DNA from: Piscinibacter sp. HJYY11
Lineage (GTDB): Bacteria > Pseudomonadota > Gammaproteobacteria > Burkholderiales > Burkholderiaceae_C
Reading direction: 5' to 3'
Assembly: GCF_016735515.1 (NCBI RefSeq)
Contig: NZ_JAERQZ010000001.1
Span: 2,468,746-2,532,745 of the forward strand
DNA length: 64,000 nucleotides
Shown one piece after another: positions 24,381 to 34,055 of this stretch (position 1 is the stretch's first letter; each line of letters starts with the position of its first letter). The notes under the pieces are model-generated. The model saw only the letters and a list, made by a program, of their open reading frames with translations, searched no databases and was not told where the DNA came from. Both the position numbers and the translations under genes were made by a program.

Positions 24381-26018
24381 TCACTGGCAGGTGAAGCTGG
24401 CGGCGTCGTCGGTGCTGCCCGTGCCGCTGTAGGTCGCGACCTGCGGATGCGGGCACAAGGGGCGTGTGCGCACCGTGGCCCCGCCCACCACGCGGCTGGC
24501 GATCAGGCGATCGGGCGCGGCACCGGTCTCGACCCAGCGGTCGAGCGCCATGAGCACGTCGTGGTCGGCGCTCGGCGTCGGTGACGGGCCGCCCTGGTTG
24601 CCGAAGTGGGTCGCGCCGCTGCCGCCGGAGCAGTGGCCCATGCCGGGCACCATGAACAGGCGGAAGAACGCGTCCGTCTCGGCCTGCGAACCCTGCAGGG
24701 TGCGCACGCGGTCGTAGTAGGCGATGGTGTCGAGGGCGTTCACCACCGGGTCCTGCCAGCCCTGATAGACGATGGCCTTCGCGCCGCGTGCCTTGAAGGC
24801 CGCAATGTCGGCGTTGGTCTGGTCGACCAGCGGGCTGATCTTGGCGTCGGCAAACGCGAGGTCGCGGTCGTAGTCGAAGGTCCACCAGTTCCACTGCGGG
24901 TTCTCGAACACCCACAGCCGCCAGTAGTCGGCACGCACCGGCTCGCTGCCGCCCCAGTAGCCCGGCCAGCCCGCTTCGCTGCCCACCGGCAGGCCCGGGT
25001 AGATCTGAGCGCCGGTGCGGCGGTTGCGCGGGCCTTCGTAGATCCTGCGGGCCACCTCGACCTGCTCGGCGGTGAGGCAGCTCGCGTCATCGGCGCCGGC
25101 ACACTGCAGCGCACCCACGTCGAAACGGGTCGCGTCGCAGGCGCGTGGGTCGTTGATCACGCCGTCGCTCACGCCGTCGAGCGCGTCGCAGGCGGCCACC
25201 GCGCGCTGCGTGATGAGCGTGGCCTTGGCCGGCGTGAGGATCACCGGCGAGTTGGTGCCGGTGGCCCGGTTCGACAGGAAGCGGTGCAGGAACTCGACGT
25301 TCAGCCGCGTGCGGTTGTTGCCCGGTGCACCGGCGATCACGCCGTCGAAATCGGCGGGGTAGCGCTGGATCTGCGCATAGGCCTGGTGCCCGCCGGTGGA
25401 GCAGCCGTAGTAGTAGGCACGGCTCGGGTCGCGTGCCGCGAGAGCGCCCACGAGCGAGCGCGCCGGCCCGGTGATCGCGTGGATGGAGCGCGTGCCCCAG
25501 TCGACGATCTTCTCGGGGTGGCTCACGCCCCAGTACATCGCGTTGGGGTCGCCCTGGTGCCCGGTGTCGCCACCGACCACCGCATAGCCCTGCCGCATTG
25601 CATAGGCCATGTCGCCGTAGTTGAGCGACGGGCTGTAGCCTCCATTGCCCGTGACCACCATCTTGCCGTTCCAGGCCGTGCCGCTCGGCACCCAGACCTC
25701 GAAGTGGATGAGCGAATCGGCAGTGGGCGTGGCGCGCGCCGTCATGCGGCAGAACGCGGGCAGGTTGGCTTGCGGCCCGGCACCGGGCGGTGTGTAGCTG
25801 CCCGCAGGCAACGGCGTGGCCGAGAGCAGCGCGGCATCGCGCAGGCCGACCGACGCGAGCGCCGTGGCGTCGCAGGCGAGCGGCGCGGCGGCCGCGGGCG
25901 GTGCGCTGTCGCCACCGCCGCAGGCGGCGAGCAGGCCGAGGCCGGCCAGCGGTGCGACGAGGAAGCCGAGCCCGTGCCTGCGGCGTCGGCGCGGCGGGCG
26001 CGAATCGAATGAGTTCAT
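24381..26018 (-). CDS. Tannase/feruloyl esterase family lipoprotein
   Basis: This 545-residue exported serine esterase has a signal PLAGLGLLAACGGG that gives a lipid-modified Cys33. The nucleophile Ser lies in YYYGCSTGGHQAYAQIQRYP, the acid in YQGWQDPVVN and the His in VPGMGHCSGG. The Cys flanking the Ser and the His (GCS and GHC) form the disulfide-linked CS-D-HC motif of tannases and feruloyl esterases, and DGVSDGVINDPRACD is the family's calcium-binding loop. It should cleave an aromatic or other carboxylic ester in the periplasm or at the cell surface. The Bug receptor encoded just upstream may collect the released acid. Confidence 0.88.
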   Translation of the reverse strand: MNSFDSRPPRRRRRHGLGFLVAPLAGLGLLAACGGGDSAPPAAAAPLACDATALASVGLRDAALLSATPLPAGSYTPPGAGPQANLPAFCRMTARATPTADSLIHFEVWVPSGTAWNGKMVVTGNGGYSPSLNYGDMAYAMRQGYAVVGGDTGHQGDPNAMYWGVSHPEKIVDWGTRSIHAITGPARSLVGALAARDPSRAYYYGCSTGGHQAYAQIQRYPADFDGVIAGAPGNNRTRLNVEFLHRFLSNRATGTNSPVILTPAKATLITQRAVAACDALDGVSDGVINDPRACDATRFDVGALQCAGADDASCLTAEQVEVARRIYEGPRNRRTGAQIYPGLPVGSEAGWPGYWGGSEPVRADYWRLWVFENPQWNWWTFDYDRDLAFADAKISPLVDQTNADIAAFKARGAKAIVYQGWQDPVVNALDTIAYYDRVRTLQGSQAETDAFFRLFMVPGMGHCSGGSGATHFGNQGGPSPTPSADHDVLMALDRWVETGAAPDRLIASRVVGGATVRTRPLCPHPQVATYSGTGSTDDAASFTCQ

Positions 26019-26061
26019 GTCGTGTCTCCTGGCGCAATGTGTGAGGGCAAGGCTCCGCCCA

Positions 26062-26083
26062 CGACGGCGTGCGCTCGCCGTCG
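26062..26083. repeat. Intra-operon inverted repeat
   Basis: CGACGGCG, loop TGCGCT, CGCCGTCG is a perfect 8-bp stem in the 152-bp gap between the Bug-receptor stop and the tannase-family start. No U-tract follows, so it is more likely an mRNA-processing or stability element than a terminator. Confidence 0.4.
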
Positions 26084-26170
26084 GGGTGCGGGTGGATGAG
26101 GTGTCGAGGGGCGCGCGACGCGCCGGAGATCAGCGGATGTGGATGCGAACGGAAATGCGGCGGACCGTGC

Positions 26171-27154
26171 TCACTCGGCCTCGATGCCGGCGGCCTTGAT
26201 CACCTTGCCCCACTTCAGCGTTTCCTCGGCCTGGAACTTCGCGAGTTCCTGCGGTGTGGTGGTCCAGGCCTCGCTGCCGCCGTTCTCGTAGAAGCTCTTC
26301 GCGGCCGCGCCCTTGGTGGCCTGCACCAGGATCGCGTTCAGGCGCGACACCACCGCCGGCGGCGTGCCGGCCGGCACATAGGCGGCAAACCAGTAGCCCA
26401 TGTCGTAGCCCTTCACGCCGGCTTCGGCGATGGTGGGCACGTCGGGCAGTTGCGCGCTGCGCTTCTGCGTGGAGTAGCCGAGCGCGCGCAGCTTGCCCGC
26501 CTTGACCTGCGGCACGCCGGTGGCGGTGTCGGTGATCATGAGGTCGATCTGGCCGCCCAGCAGGTCGGTGATGGCCAACGGGTTGCTCTTGTAGGGCACG
26601 TGCAGGATGTCCACGCCCGCGAGCTGCTTGAGCATCTCGCCGGCCACGCGGCTCGACGAACTGCCGCTGCCGAAGCTGAGCTTGCCGGGGTTCTGGCGCG
26701 CGAAGGCCACCAGCTCGCCCACGCTCTTGAACGGCGAGGAGGGGTTGACCACCATCACCTGCCCGCCCTTGCCGAGGCCGGTCACGGGCATGAAGTCCTT
26801 CACCGGGTCGTAGGCCAGCTTCTTGTAGAGGTGCTCGTTGGCCGCATGCGTGGTGTTGGTGGTGATGAGCACCGTGTAGCCGTCGGCCGGCGCGCGCGCC
26901 GCCTGCTGCGCCGCGATCATGCCGCTCGCGCCGGCCTTATTGTCCACCACGACCGGCTGCTTGGTCTGCTCGGTGAAGGACTCGCCGATCGCGCGCGCGA
27001 GCTGGTCGGTCGCGCTGCCCGCCGCGAAGGGCACGACGAAGATGACCGGCTTGGCCGGGTAGCTCTGCGCGTGTGCAGCGCCGAAGGCGACGAGCGTCGT
27101 CGCGATCATGGCCGTCCGGCGGGCGAGGGTGAAGGTGAGGGTCCAACGCGTCAT
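26171..27154 (-). CDS. Bug-family (TctC-like) periplasmic substrate-binding protein
   Basis: This is a 327-residue receptor. After a Sec-type leader ending AAHAQ (about residue 30), the fold starts YPAKPVIFVVPFAAGSATDQLARAI, with the typical DNKAGASGMIAAQ loop, SSSSRVAGEMLKQ and DVPTIAEAGVKGY. It is distinct from the malonate-operon receptor in the ligand loops. No TctAB genes are nearby. Flanked by AtuA-like genes and a tannase-family esterase, it may bind the acid released by that esterase. Confidence 0.9.
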   Translation of the reverse strand: MTRWTLTFTLARRTAMIATTLVAFGAAHAQSYPAKPVIFVVPFAAGSATDQLARAIGESFTEQTKQPVVVDNKAGASGMIAAQQAARAPADGYTVLITTNTTHAANEHLYKKLAYDPVKDFMPVTGLGKGGQVMVVNPSSPFKSVGELVAFARQNPGKLSFGSGSSSSRVAGEMLKQLAGVDILHVPYKSNPLAITDLLGGQIDLMITDTATGVPQVKAGKLRALGYSTQKRSAQLPDVPTIAEAGVKGYDMGYWFAAYVPAGTPPAVVSRLNAILVQATKGAAAKSFYENGGSEAWTTTPQELAKFQAEETLKWGKVIKAAGIEAE

Positions 27155-27189
27155 GGTCTTGTCTCCAGGTTTGTCATGTGAATCAGGGA

Positions 27190-27567
27190 TCAGCCGCGGT
27201 CGGGCGGGCCGACGACGAAGCGCTGCAGCGCGGGCGGCAGCAGCACCGTCATCTCCAGCAGCAGGAAGGACAGCGCCTTGCCGTGGCTGTCGAGGTTGAG
27301 CGAGTCGTTGACGCCGCCGTCGAGCACGTCGTTGAGCACGAGGTTCATCGCGTGCAACGTGGGCAGCAGGTGGCGTGTGACGCGGCTCGGGCGGCGGTGC
27401 GCGAAGTGCCGGCGCACCGCGTCTTCGGTCACCTGTTCCACCAGCACCGGCCAGAGCTCGGCATGCCAGGCCACGAGGCCGATGTTGGAGCGGTTGCCCT
27501 TGTCGCCGGCGCGCGCATGGGCCAGGCGATAGAGCGGCACGGCGACCGGGGTGGCGTGCTCAGTCAT
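27190..27567 (-). CDS. AtuA-related protein (C-terminal AtuA-like domain)
   Basis: This 125-residue protein matches the small domain normally fused to the C-terminus of acyclic terpene utilisation AtuA. Landmarks are YRLAHARAGDKGNRSNIGLVAW near the N-terminus and LNLDSHGKALSFLLLEM near the end. The start at 27567 overlaps the large AtuA gene by 8 nt and has GGGAGG upstream. The pair is a split version of single-chain AtuA. The reaction of AtuA is not established. Confidence 0.85.
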   Translation of the reverse strand: MTEHATPVAVPLYRLAHARAGDKGNRSNIGLVAWHAELWPVLVEQVTEDAVRRHFAHRRPSRVTRHLLPTLHAMNLVLNDVLDGGVNDSLNLDSHGKALSFLLLEMTVLLPPALQRFVVGPPDRG

Positions 27568-28927
27568 GCGGGCCTCCCTCATGGGCGAACACATGGCGCG
27601 ACGGCACCGCCTCGCGCGGCACCTCGCAGCTCACCGTGCCCAGGCGCCGGCGCAGCGCGGTGCGCACGCCGCCGCCGCCGGCCGGGCCGCAGGTGTAGAG
27701 CGCCACCACCTCGCGCAGCAGACGCTCGGCCTGTGGCTTCTCGGCATGGTGCAGGGCGAGGCGCAGCCGCACATCGTGCGACCCGCTGCCGGCGTGGGCC
27801 TCGAGCCAGGTGCCCGCGTCGTCGCCGAACACGCTGGCCACGCCGATCAGGTCGGCGCGCAATGGCCCGAGGCCCTGCAGGCGCTCGCGCACCGTGGCGG
27901 CCGCCAGGCGCGCGCGCTCGGCGGCGCGCGGGCCGGCGTACGAGATCTCGCCTTCGGCAAGCCAGCCGGTTTCGTGGCACACGTTGACCTTGAGCGCCGC
28001 GGGCCGTGCATGGCCGCGCACACCCGACAGGCGCACGCGATCGGGCGCGAGCTGCTCGACGCGGGCCTGGGTGATGTCGGCCACGACGTCGGGCGTGAGG
28101 TAGGCGGCCGGGTCGTGCAACTCGTACAGCAGTTGCTCCTTCACCGTGTGTTCGTCGATGCGCCCGCCGCTGCCGGGGGGCTTGGTGATCACGCAGCCGC
28201 CGTCGGCGTCGATCTCGGCGATGGGGTAGCCGAGCGTGGCCAGGCCCGGCACGTCCTTGTAGCCCGGGTCGGCGTAGTAACCGCCGCTCACCTGCGCGCC
28301 GCATTCGAGCAGGTGGCCGGCCATGGTGGCGCGCGCGAGACGGTCCCAGTCGTCACGGGCCCAGCCGAAGTGCGCGAGGGCCGGGCCCACGGTGAGCGAG
28401 GGGTCGGCGACCCGGCCCGCGACCACGATCTCGGCACCCGCGGTGAGCGCGTCGGCAATCGCTTCGGCACCGAGGTAGGCGTTGGCCGAGACGATGCGCA
28501 GGCCCTCGCCGCGCGTGCCCAGCGCCTGCGCGAGCACCGGCCGCTGCGCGTCGCCCATCAGGTCGTCGCCCTCGACCACCGCCACGCGCGGCGCCCTGAG
28601 GCCCAGCTCGGCGGCGAGCGCGAGGATGCGGCGCGTCGCGCCCATCGGATGGGCCGCGCCGAAGTTGCTGACGATGCGCACGCCATGCTGCAGGCAGCGC
28701 GCGAGCACCGGCCGCAGCAGCTCGTCGAGCAGCGGCTCGTAGCCGGCGTCGGGCTGCTCGCGGCGCGCGAGCTGGGCCAGCGCGAGCGTGCGTTCGGCGA
28801 GCGTCTCGAAGATCAGCACCGACGGAGCGCCCGATGCGACCAGCGCATCGACCACCGGGGCGGCGGCATCGGTGCGGTCGCCTGAAAAGCCGGCGGCGCA
28901 GCCGATGTGCAGGGGCACGCGGGTCAT
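27560..28927 (-). CDS. AtuA family (DUF1446) protein, large part
   Basis: This 455-residue protein starts LHIGCAAGFSGDRTDAAAP, the characteristic GxGFSGDR start, followed by SNFGAAHPMGATRRIL, VVEGDDLM, IVVAGRVADPSLTVGP and ECGAQVSGGYYADPGYKDV, all typical of AtuA/DUF1446. It is the first gene of a five-gene minus-strand operon and is divergent from a LysR regulator. In pseudomonads atuA belongs to citronellol/geraniol degradation. Here the esterase and receptor neighbours point to another, unidentified carboxylic substrate. Confidence 0.88.
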   Translation of the reverse strand: MTRVPLHIGCAAGFSGDRTDAAAPVVDALVASGAPSVLIFETLAERTLALAQLARREQPDAGYEPLLDELLRPVLARCLQHGVRIVSNFGAAHPMGATRRILALAAELGLRAPRVAVVEGDDLMGDAQRPVLAQALGTRGEGLRIVSANAYLGAEAIADALTAGAEIVVAGRVADPSLTVGPALAHFGWARDDWDRLARATMAGHLLECGAQVSGGYYADPGYKDVPGLATLGYPIAEIDADGGCVITKPPGSGGRIDEHTVKEQLLYELHDPAAYLTPDVVADITQARVEQLAPDRVRLSGVRGHARPAALKVNVCHETGWLAEGEISYAGPRAAERARLAAATVRERLQGLGPLRADLIGVASVFGDDAGTWLEAHAGSGSHDVRLRLALHHAEKPQAERLLREVVALYTCGPAGGGGVRTALRRRLGTVSCEVPREAVPSRHVFAHEGGPHD

Positions 28928-29022
28928 GAGTCTCCTGTCGGCCACGCGCTCGCGCGGCGGTGATGGGTGTCGTCCTGCCGCGAATGTAGGCAGATGCGAT
29001 TGAGCTGAGAATTCGTTCTTTC

Positions 29023-29036
29023 GGATCAGTTGATCC
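29023..29036. promoter_or_regulatory. Candidate LysR operator in the divergent atuA/lysR promoter region
   Basis: GGATCAGTTGATCC is a perfect 6-bp dyad with a 2-nt spacer. It lies 30 nt before the LysR-type gene and about 95 nt before the atuA operon, in the 139-bp divergent gap where LysR-type regulators usually bind. The match to a T-N11-A core is not clear. Confidence 0.45.
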
Positions 29037-29066
29037 AAAATCCAGATCAATTGCCCGCGCCTGTCC

Positions 29067-29996
29067 ATGAACGTCTCGACCCGCCAGCTCCGTGCCTTCC
29101 TCACGCTCGCCGAGCAGCGCAACTTCACGCGCGCGGCGGCGCTCTCGCACCTGTCGCAGCCGGCGTTCAGCGCGCTGATCCACCAGCTCGAAGAGACGCT
29201 CGGGCCGCGCCTCTTCGACCGCAGCACCCGTTCAGTGGAGCTCACGCCGGAGGGCCGCGAGTTCGAGCACTCGGCGCGGCGCGTGCTGGAGGAGTTCGAC
29301 AGCGCGCTTGCCGGCGTGCAGGACCAGGCGGCACGCCGCCGCGGTCGTGTGTCGATCGCGCTGCTGCCCTCGCTGGCGGCCGGGTGGCTGCCCCAGGTGC
29401 TGGCGGGCTTTCGTGAGCGGCACCCGGGCATCGAGATCCAGGTGGCCGACGTGCTCTCCGAGCCCTGCATCGAGCTCGTGCGCGCGGGCCGTGCCGACTT
29501 CGCGCTCGCCGCCACCCGCGCCGACACGCCCGAGCTCGCGGCCGAGCCCTTCTGCAGCGACGACTTCCACCTCGTCTGCCCGGCCGATCACCCGCTCGCG
29601 AAGCAGAAGGACGTGAAGCCACGTGACGTGGCGGCCTGGCCCTTCATCCACCTGTCGCGCACGTCGAGCGTGCGGCAGTACCTCGATGCGGCCACCCACC
29701 CGCAGGTGATGAACACGCTGCTGGAAGTCGAACAACTGGCCACCGTGACCGGTCTGGTGCGCGCCGGGCTGGGCATCAGCATCGTGCCCTGGCTCACGCT
29801 TTTCCACTTCCAGCAGCCCGGGCTCGTGACGCGGCCTCTCGCGTGGCCGGGGCTGAAGCGCCACCTCTACCTCGTGCGCCCGCGCGACCGCAGCCTGTCG
29901 GTGGCGGCGCAGGGCTTTTCCGAGTGGGTCAAGGCGCACCGGCCCGACGGGCGCGCACGTCCCGCGACGACACGCGCGCGGCGGCGCGTGGCTTGA
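29067..29996 (+). CDS. LysR-family transcriptional regulator
   Basis: This 309-residue protein has an N-terminal winged helix (about 1-60, RQLRAFLTLAEQRNFTRAAALSHLSQPAFSALIHQLEE in two overlapping helices) and a periplasmic-binding-protein-like effector domain (about 90-295). Its divergent arrangement with atuA predicts control of that operon together with autoregulation. A basic Arg-rich tail (about 295-309) extends past the usual end. It converges on the acyl-CoA dehydrogenase gene with a 9-nt gap. Confidence 0.93.
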   Translation: MNVSTRQLRAFLTLAEQRNFTRAAALSHLSQPAFSALIHQLEETLGPRLFDRSTRSVELTPEGREFEHSARRVLEEFDSALAGVQDQAARRRGRVSIALLPSLAAGWLPQVLAGFRERHPGIEIQVADVLSEPCIELVRAGRADFALAATRADTPELAAEPFCSDDFHLVCPADHPLAKQKDVKPRDVAAWPFIHLSRTSSVRQYLDAATHPQVMNTLLEVEQLATVTGLVRAGLGISIVPWLTLFHFQQPGLVTRPLAWPGLKRHLYLVRPRDRSLSVAAQGFSEWVKAHRPDGRARPATTRARRRVA

Positions 29997-30005
29997 CGCG
30001 CGGCC

Positions 30006-31136
30006 TCAGGCCAGCGCGCGCCCGATCAGGATCTTCTGCACCTCGCTCGTGCCTTCGTAGATCTGGCAGACGCGCACGTCGCGGTAAAGCCGCTCGACCG
30101 GGAAGTCGCTCACATAGCCATAGCCGCCATGCACCTGGATCGCGGCCGAGCACACCCGCTCGGCCATCTCGCTGGCGAAGAGCTTGGCCATCGCGGCTTC
30201 CTTCAGGCAGGGCTGGCCGGCGTCCTTGAGGCTCGCGGCATGGTGGATGAGCTGGCGCGCCGCTTCGATCTGCGTGGCCATCTCGCTCAAGGAGAACTGC
30301 ACCGCCTGGTGCTCGAAGATCGGCACACCGAAGGCGACACGCTCCTTCGCATAACGCAGCGCGGCCTCGAAGGCTGCACGTGCCATGCCGACACATTGCG
30401 AGGCGATGCCGATGCGGCCGCCCTCCAGGCCCGAGAGCGCGATCTTCAGGCCCTGCCCCTCTTCGCCAATGAGGTTGGCCGCCGGCACGCGGCAGTTCTC
30501 GAACAGGATCTGCGCGGTGTCGCTCGCGTGCTGGCCCATCTTGTCTTCGAGGCGGGCGACGATGTAGCCGGGTGCCGTGGTCGGCACGATGAACGCGCTG
30601 ATGCCCTTCTTGCCCGCCGCCTTGTCGGTGACCGCCATCACGATCGCCACGTCGCCGTTCTTGCCGCTGGTGATGAACTGCTTGACGCCGTTGAGCACGT
30701 AGTCGCCGCCGTCCTTCGTGGCCGTCGTCTTCAAACCATCGGCCTGCGAGCCCACGTGCGGCTCGGTCAAGCAGAAGGCGCCGAGCAGCTCGCCACTCGC
30801 AAGCGGCTTCAGCCACTGTGCCTTCTGCGCCTCGCTGCCCCAGGCCATGAGGATCGAACACACCGGGCAGTTGTTGACGCTCACGACCGTCGACGTCGCA
30901 CCGTCGCCGGCGGCGATCTCTTCGAGGATGAGCGAGAGGCTCAGGTAGTCGAGCCCCGCACCGCCCCACTCGGTGGGCACCGCCACGCCGTAGCAGCCGA
31001 GCGCCGCCAGGCCTTTCAGTTCATCGGCGGGGAAGTGGTGGGTCTTGTCCCACTGCGCTGCCTGGGGCGCGATGCGGTCCTGCACGTAGGCGCGCACGGC
31101 CTCCTGGATCGCCCGGTGGTCGTCAGACAGCCGCAT
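30006..31136 (-). CDS. Acyl-CoA dehydrogenase
   Basis: This 376-residue FAD enzyme has the standard order: N-terminal helical domain, middle beta domain with [20 protein letters not shown] and [10 protein letters not shown], then the C-terminal helical domain. The catalytic base is Glu361 in [11 protein letters not shown], the short/medium-chain arrangement, unlike the isovaleryl-CoA dehydrogenase encoded at 37156-38334. It passes electrons to ETF. The start overlaps hisC by 14 nt and it is the last gene of the long LiuR-led run. Chain length is not predictable; a branched or short-chain substrate fits the context. Confidence 0.93.
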   Translation of the reverse strand: MRLSDDHRAIQEAVRAYVQDRIAPQAAQWDKTHHFPADELKGLAALGCYGVAVPTEWGGAGLDYLSLSLILEEIAAGDGATSTVVSVNNCPVCSILMAWGSEAQKAQWLKPLASGELLGAFCLTEPHVGSQADGLKTTATKDGGDYVLNGVKQFITSGKNGDVAIVMAVTDKAAGKKGISAFIVPTTAPGYIVARLEDKMGQHASDTAQILFENCRVPAANLIGEEGQGLKIALSGLEGGRIGIASQCVGMARAAFEAALRYAKERVAFGVPIFEHQAVQFSLSEMATQIEAARQLIHHAASLKDAGQPCLKEAAMAKLFASEMAERVCSAAIQVHGGYGYVSDFPVERLYRDVRVCQIYEGTSEVQKILIGRALA

Positions 31137-32202
31137 GGGTCACTTCCTTCAAGGCCTGCAGCAGGCGCTCGGTCTGCGCCTGGTCGCCGATGCTGATGCG
31201 CAGGTGGTCGGCGATGCGCTCGGGCTGGGCGAAGCGCCGCACCAGCACGCCGCGCTCGCGCAAGGCCGCCGCGAGCGCGGCGCCGCCGTGCTGCGGGTGG
31301 CGGGTGAAGACGAAGTTGGCCTGCGAGGGCAAGGTCTCGAAACCCATCGCGTGCAGCGCGGCGACCAGCCATTCGCGCGTCGCGATCACCGCATCGCGCG
31401 TGTGCTCGAAGTAGGCCACGTCCTCGATCGCCGCGATGGCGCCCGCCGTCGCCAGCCGGTCGAGCGGGTAGGAGTTGAAGCTGTCCTTCACCCGCGTGAG
31501 GCCTTCGATCAGCGGCGCCTGGCCCATCGCGAAGCCGACCCGCAGGCCGGCGAGCGAGCGCGACTTCGACAGCGTGTGCACCACCAGCAGGTTCGCGTGC
31601 TGCGCGATCAGCGGCACGGCCGACTCGGCGCCGAAGTCGACATAGGCCTCGTCGATCACCACCAGCGTGTCGGGCCGCGCGACAAGCAGGCGTTCGATCT
31701 CGGCGCGTGTCAGCGCTCGGCCCGTCGGCGCATTCGGGTTGGGGAAGATGATCGCGCCGGCCTCGGCCTGCAGGTAGTCGTCGAGCTGCAGGCTCAGGTC
31801 ATCGGCGAGCGGCACCGCACGGTAGGGAATGCCGTAGAGCCCGCAGTACACCGGGTAGAAGGCATAGGTGATGTCGGGGAAGAGCAGCGGACGCGGCGCG
31901 TGGTTGAGCAGCGCCATGAACACATGCGCGAGCACCTCGTCGGAGCTGTTGCCGACGAACACCTGCTCGGGCGTGAGCCCATGGTGCTGCGCGATGGTCT
32001 CGCGCAAACGGCGCCCGGTGGGCTCGGGATAGAGGCGCAGGCCCTCGCCCACCTCGGCGCGCAGCGCGGCCAGCACGCGCGGGCTGGGCGGGTACGGGTT
32101 CTCATTGGTGTTGAGCTTGACGAGGCCGGCAATCTGCGGCTGTTCGCCCGGCACGTAGGGCACGAGGCCGCGGACGACCGGGCTCCAGAAAGGGCTCACC
32201 AT
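31123..32202 (-). CDS. hisC: Histidinol-phosphate aminotransferase (HisC-type)
   Basis: This 359-residue class-II PLP aminotransferase has [12 protein letters not shown] at the N-terminus, DEAYVDFG (about 184-191), and Lys213 in [17 protein letters not shown] as the PLP Schiff-base residue, all typical of HisC. It is outside any his operon, overlapping the SDR gene by 7 nt and the acyl-CoA dehydrogenase gene by 14 nt. As a second hisC copy it might act on aromatic 2-oxo acids, or serve histidine synthesis; sequence does not decide. Confidence 0.88.
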   Translation of the reverse strand: MVSPFWSPVVRGLVPYVPGEQPQIAGLVKLNTNENPYPPSPRVLAALRAEVGEGLRLYPEPTGRRLRETIAQHHGLTPEQVFVGNSSDEVLAHVFMALLNHAPRPLLFPDITYAFYPVYCGLYGIPYRAVPLADDLSLQLDDYLQAEAGAIIFPNPNAPTGRALTRAEIERLLVARPDTLVVIDEAYVDFGAESAVPLIAQHANLLVVHTLSKSRSLAGLRVGFAMGQAPLIEGLTRVKDSFNSYPLDRLATAGAIAAIEDVAYFEHTRDAVIATREWLVAALHAMGFETLPSQANFVFTRHPQHGGAALAAALRERGVLVRRFAQPERIADHLRISIGDQAQTERLLQALKEVTHAAV

Positions 32203-32861
32203 GCGATGGGGGTTCCGTCGTGGTCGAAGAATCTGCCGTTGTCGGCAGGCGTGAGGCCGGCCAGCACACGGCGCATGTGGCGCACGCTCGCGTCGACTTC
32301 GAGGTCGGCGCCGGCGCCGCCCATGTCGGTGCGCACCCAGCCGGGGTGGAAGCTCACGCAGGTCGCCTTGCCCTGCAGGACGATCGATGCATCCTTCAGC
32401 ACCGAATTGACCGCCGCCTTCGACGCGCGGTACAGCCAGCCGCTGGCCGAGCTGCGCGAGCCGATGGAACCCATGCGCGAGGAGAGCACCGCAAGTTTCG
32501 CATTCGGGGCAAGCGCATCGGCGATCTGCGGGATCACGCGCATGGGGCCCAGCACGTTGGTGTGCATGACGGCGTCGAAGTCGGCTTCGGTGGGCGGCTG
32601 CAGGCCGTGCGTGCGGGGGCCATAGACGCCTGCCACCACGATGGCCACGTCGAAGGCCGCGCCTTCGATCTGCCAGCCGAGGCGCGATGCGCTCTCGGTG
32701 CTCGCCACGTCGAGCTGCAGCGCCGTGGAGCCGAGCTCACGCAGCGCCTGCAGGCCTTCGTCACTGCGCGCGGTGGCGGTGACCTGGGCCTTGTCGGCCC
32801 GGTACTGGCGCACGAACTCGAGGCCGATGCCCCTTGAGGCGCCGATGATGAGGACGTTCAT
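32196..32861 (-). CDS. Short-chain dehydrogenase/reductase
   Basis: This 221-residue classical SDR has the nucleotide loop [12 protein letters not shown] at residues 5-16, Ser in VLSSRMGS and the YxxxK catalytic pair in [12 protein letters not shown]. It is shorter than the usual 250 residues, closer to the C-factor-like subgroup. It begins immediately at the thiolase stop (no gap) and its stop overlaps hisC by 7 nt. Substrate unknown. Confidence 0.88.
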   Translation of the reverse strand: MNVLIIGASRGIGLEFVRQYRADKAQVTATARSDEGLQALRELGSTALQLDVASTESASRLGWQIEGAAFDVAIVVAGVYGPRTHGLQPPTEADFDAVMHTNVLGPMRVIPQIADALAPNAKLAVLSSRMGSIGSRSSASGWLYRASKAAVNSVLKDASIVLQGKATCVSFHPGWVRTDMGGAGADLEVDASVRHMRRVLAGLTPADNGRFFDHDGTPIAW

Positions 32862-34043
32862 TCAGACGAGCTCCACACCGAGCGCCGTGGCCTCGCCACC
32901 GCCGATGCACAGCGCCGCCACGCCGCGCTTCTTGCCCTGCTTGCGCAAGGCCCCGAGCAGCGTGACCACGATGCGCGCACCGCTGGCGCCGATCGGGTGG
33001 CCGAGCGCACAGGCGCCGCCGTGCACGTTGACGATCTCGTGCGGCAGCTTGAACTCGTGCATCGCGGCCATCGTGACCGCGGCGAAGGCTTCGTTGACCT
33101 CCCACAGGTCCACGTCCTTCACCGACCAGCCGTTCTTCTTGAGCAGCTTGTCGATCGCCCCCACCGGCGCGGTGCTGAACCAGGCGGGGGCCTGCGCATG
33201 CACCGTGTGGCCGACGATGCGGGCCACGGGCGAAAGCTTCATCTGCTTCGCCGTCGATTCGCGCATCAGCACCAGCGCAGCGGCGCCGTCGGAAATGCTC
33301 GACGCATTGGCGGCGGTGATGGTGCCGTCCTTCTTGAACGCGGGTTTGAGGCCGGGAATCTTGTCGAGCTTGGCCTTGAAGGGCTGCTCGTCGTGCTTGA
33401 CCACGGTGTCGCCGGCCTTGCCCTTGAGCGTGACGGGCGCGATCTCCCAGTCGAAGCTGCCGTCTTCATTCGCCGTCTTGCTGCGCTGGGTGGAGGCGAT
33501 GGCGAACGCATCCTGCGCTTCGCGGCTGAACTGGTACTTGGCCACGCACTCCTCGGCGAACACGCCCATCGCCCGGCCACGCTCGTAGGCGTCTTCCAGG
33601 CCATCCATCGCCATGTGGTCGAACATCTGCGCCGCGCCGTAGCGCACGCCCTTGCGCGCGAACATCAGGTGCGGTGCGTTGGTCATGCTCTCCATGCCGC
33701 CGGCCACCATCACATCGGCGCTGCCGGCCTTCAGCATGTCGTGCGCGAACATCATCGCGCGCATGCCGGAGCCGCACATCTTCGACAGCGTCACGGCACC
33801 GGCCGATTGCGGCAGGCCCGCGCCGAGCGCCGCCTGGCGCGCCGGCGCCTGGCCCTGGCCGGCCATCAGGCAGTTGCCCATCAGCACTTCGTTGACGGCA
33901 TCGCCGGGGATGCCGGCGCGCTCGACCGCGGCACGGATGGCGACGGCGCCCAGCTCGTGCGCGGCGAGGCCCGAGAAATCACCCAGCATGCCGCCAATGG
34001 GCGTGCGGGCGGCGGAAACGATGACGATGGAATCGGTGGACAT
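32862..34043 (-). CDS. Acetyl-CoA C-acyltransferase (thiolase)
   Basis: This 393-residue thiolase is complete. The acyl-accepting Cys90 lies in LSKMCGSGMRA, His349 in GGACALGHPIGASGAR and the second Cys379 in LCIGGGEAT. NGSFDWEIAP-type insertions are absent and the length equals biosynthetic or degradative acetyl-CoA acetyltransferases. In this operon it could cleave acetoacetyl-CoA, the product of the leucine route after CoA transfer, to two acetyl-CoA. Confidence 0.93.
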   Translation of the reverse strand: MSTDSIVIVSAARTPIGGMLGDFSGLAAHELGAVAIRAAVERAGIPGDAVNEVLMGNCLMAGQGQAPARQAALGAGLPQSAGAVTLSKMCGSGMRAMMFAHDMLKAGSADVMVAGGMESMTNAPHLMFARKGVRYGAAQMFDHMAMDGLEDAYERGRAMGVFAEECVAKYQFSREAQDAFAIASTQRSKTANEDGSFDWEIAPVTLKGKAGDTVVKHDEQPFKAKLDKIPGLKPAFKKDGTITAANASSISDGAAALVLMRESTAKQMKLSPVARIVGHTVHAQAPAWFSTAPVGAIDKLLKKNGWSVKDVDLWEVNEAFAAVTMAAMHEFKLPHEIVNVHGGACALGHPIGASGARIVVTLLGALRKQGKKRGVAALCIGGGEATALGVELV

Positions 34044-34055
34044 GGAACTGCTCCT

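Noticed and set aside
22046..24394. Open frame of 782 codons antisense to the hydrolase lipoprotein gene
   Set aside because: Shadow of a long high-GC gene; no motif or signal, with Arg/His/Val-rich composition.
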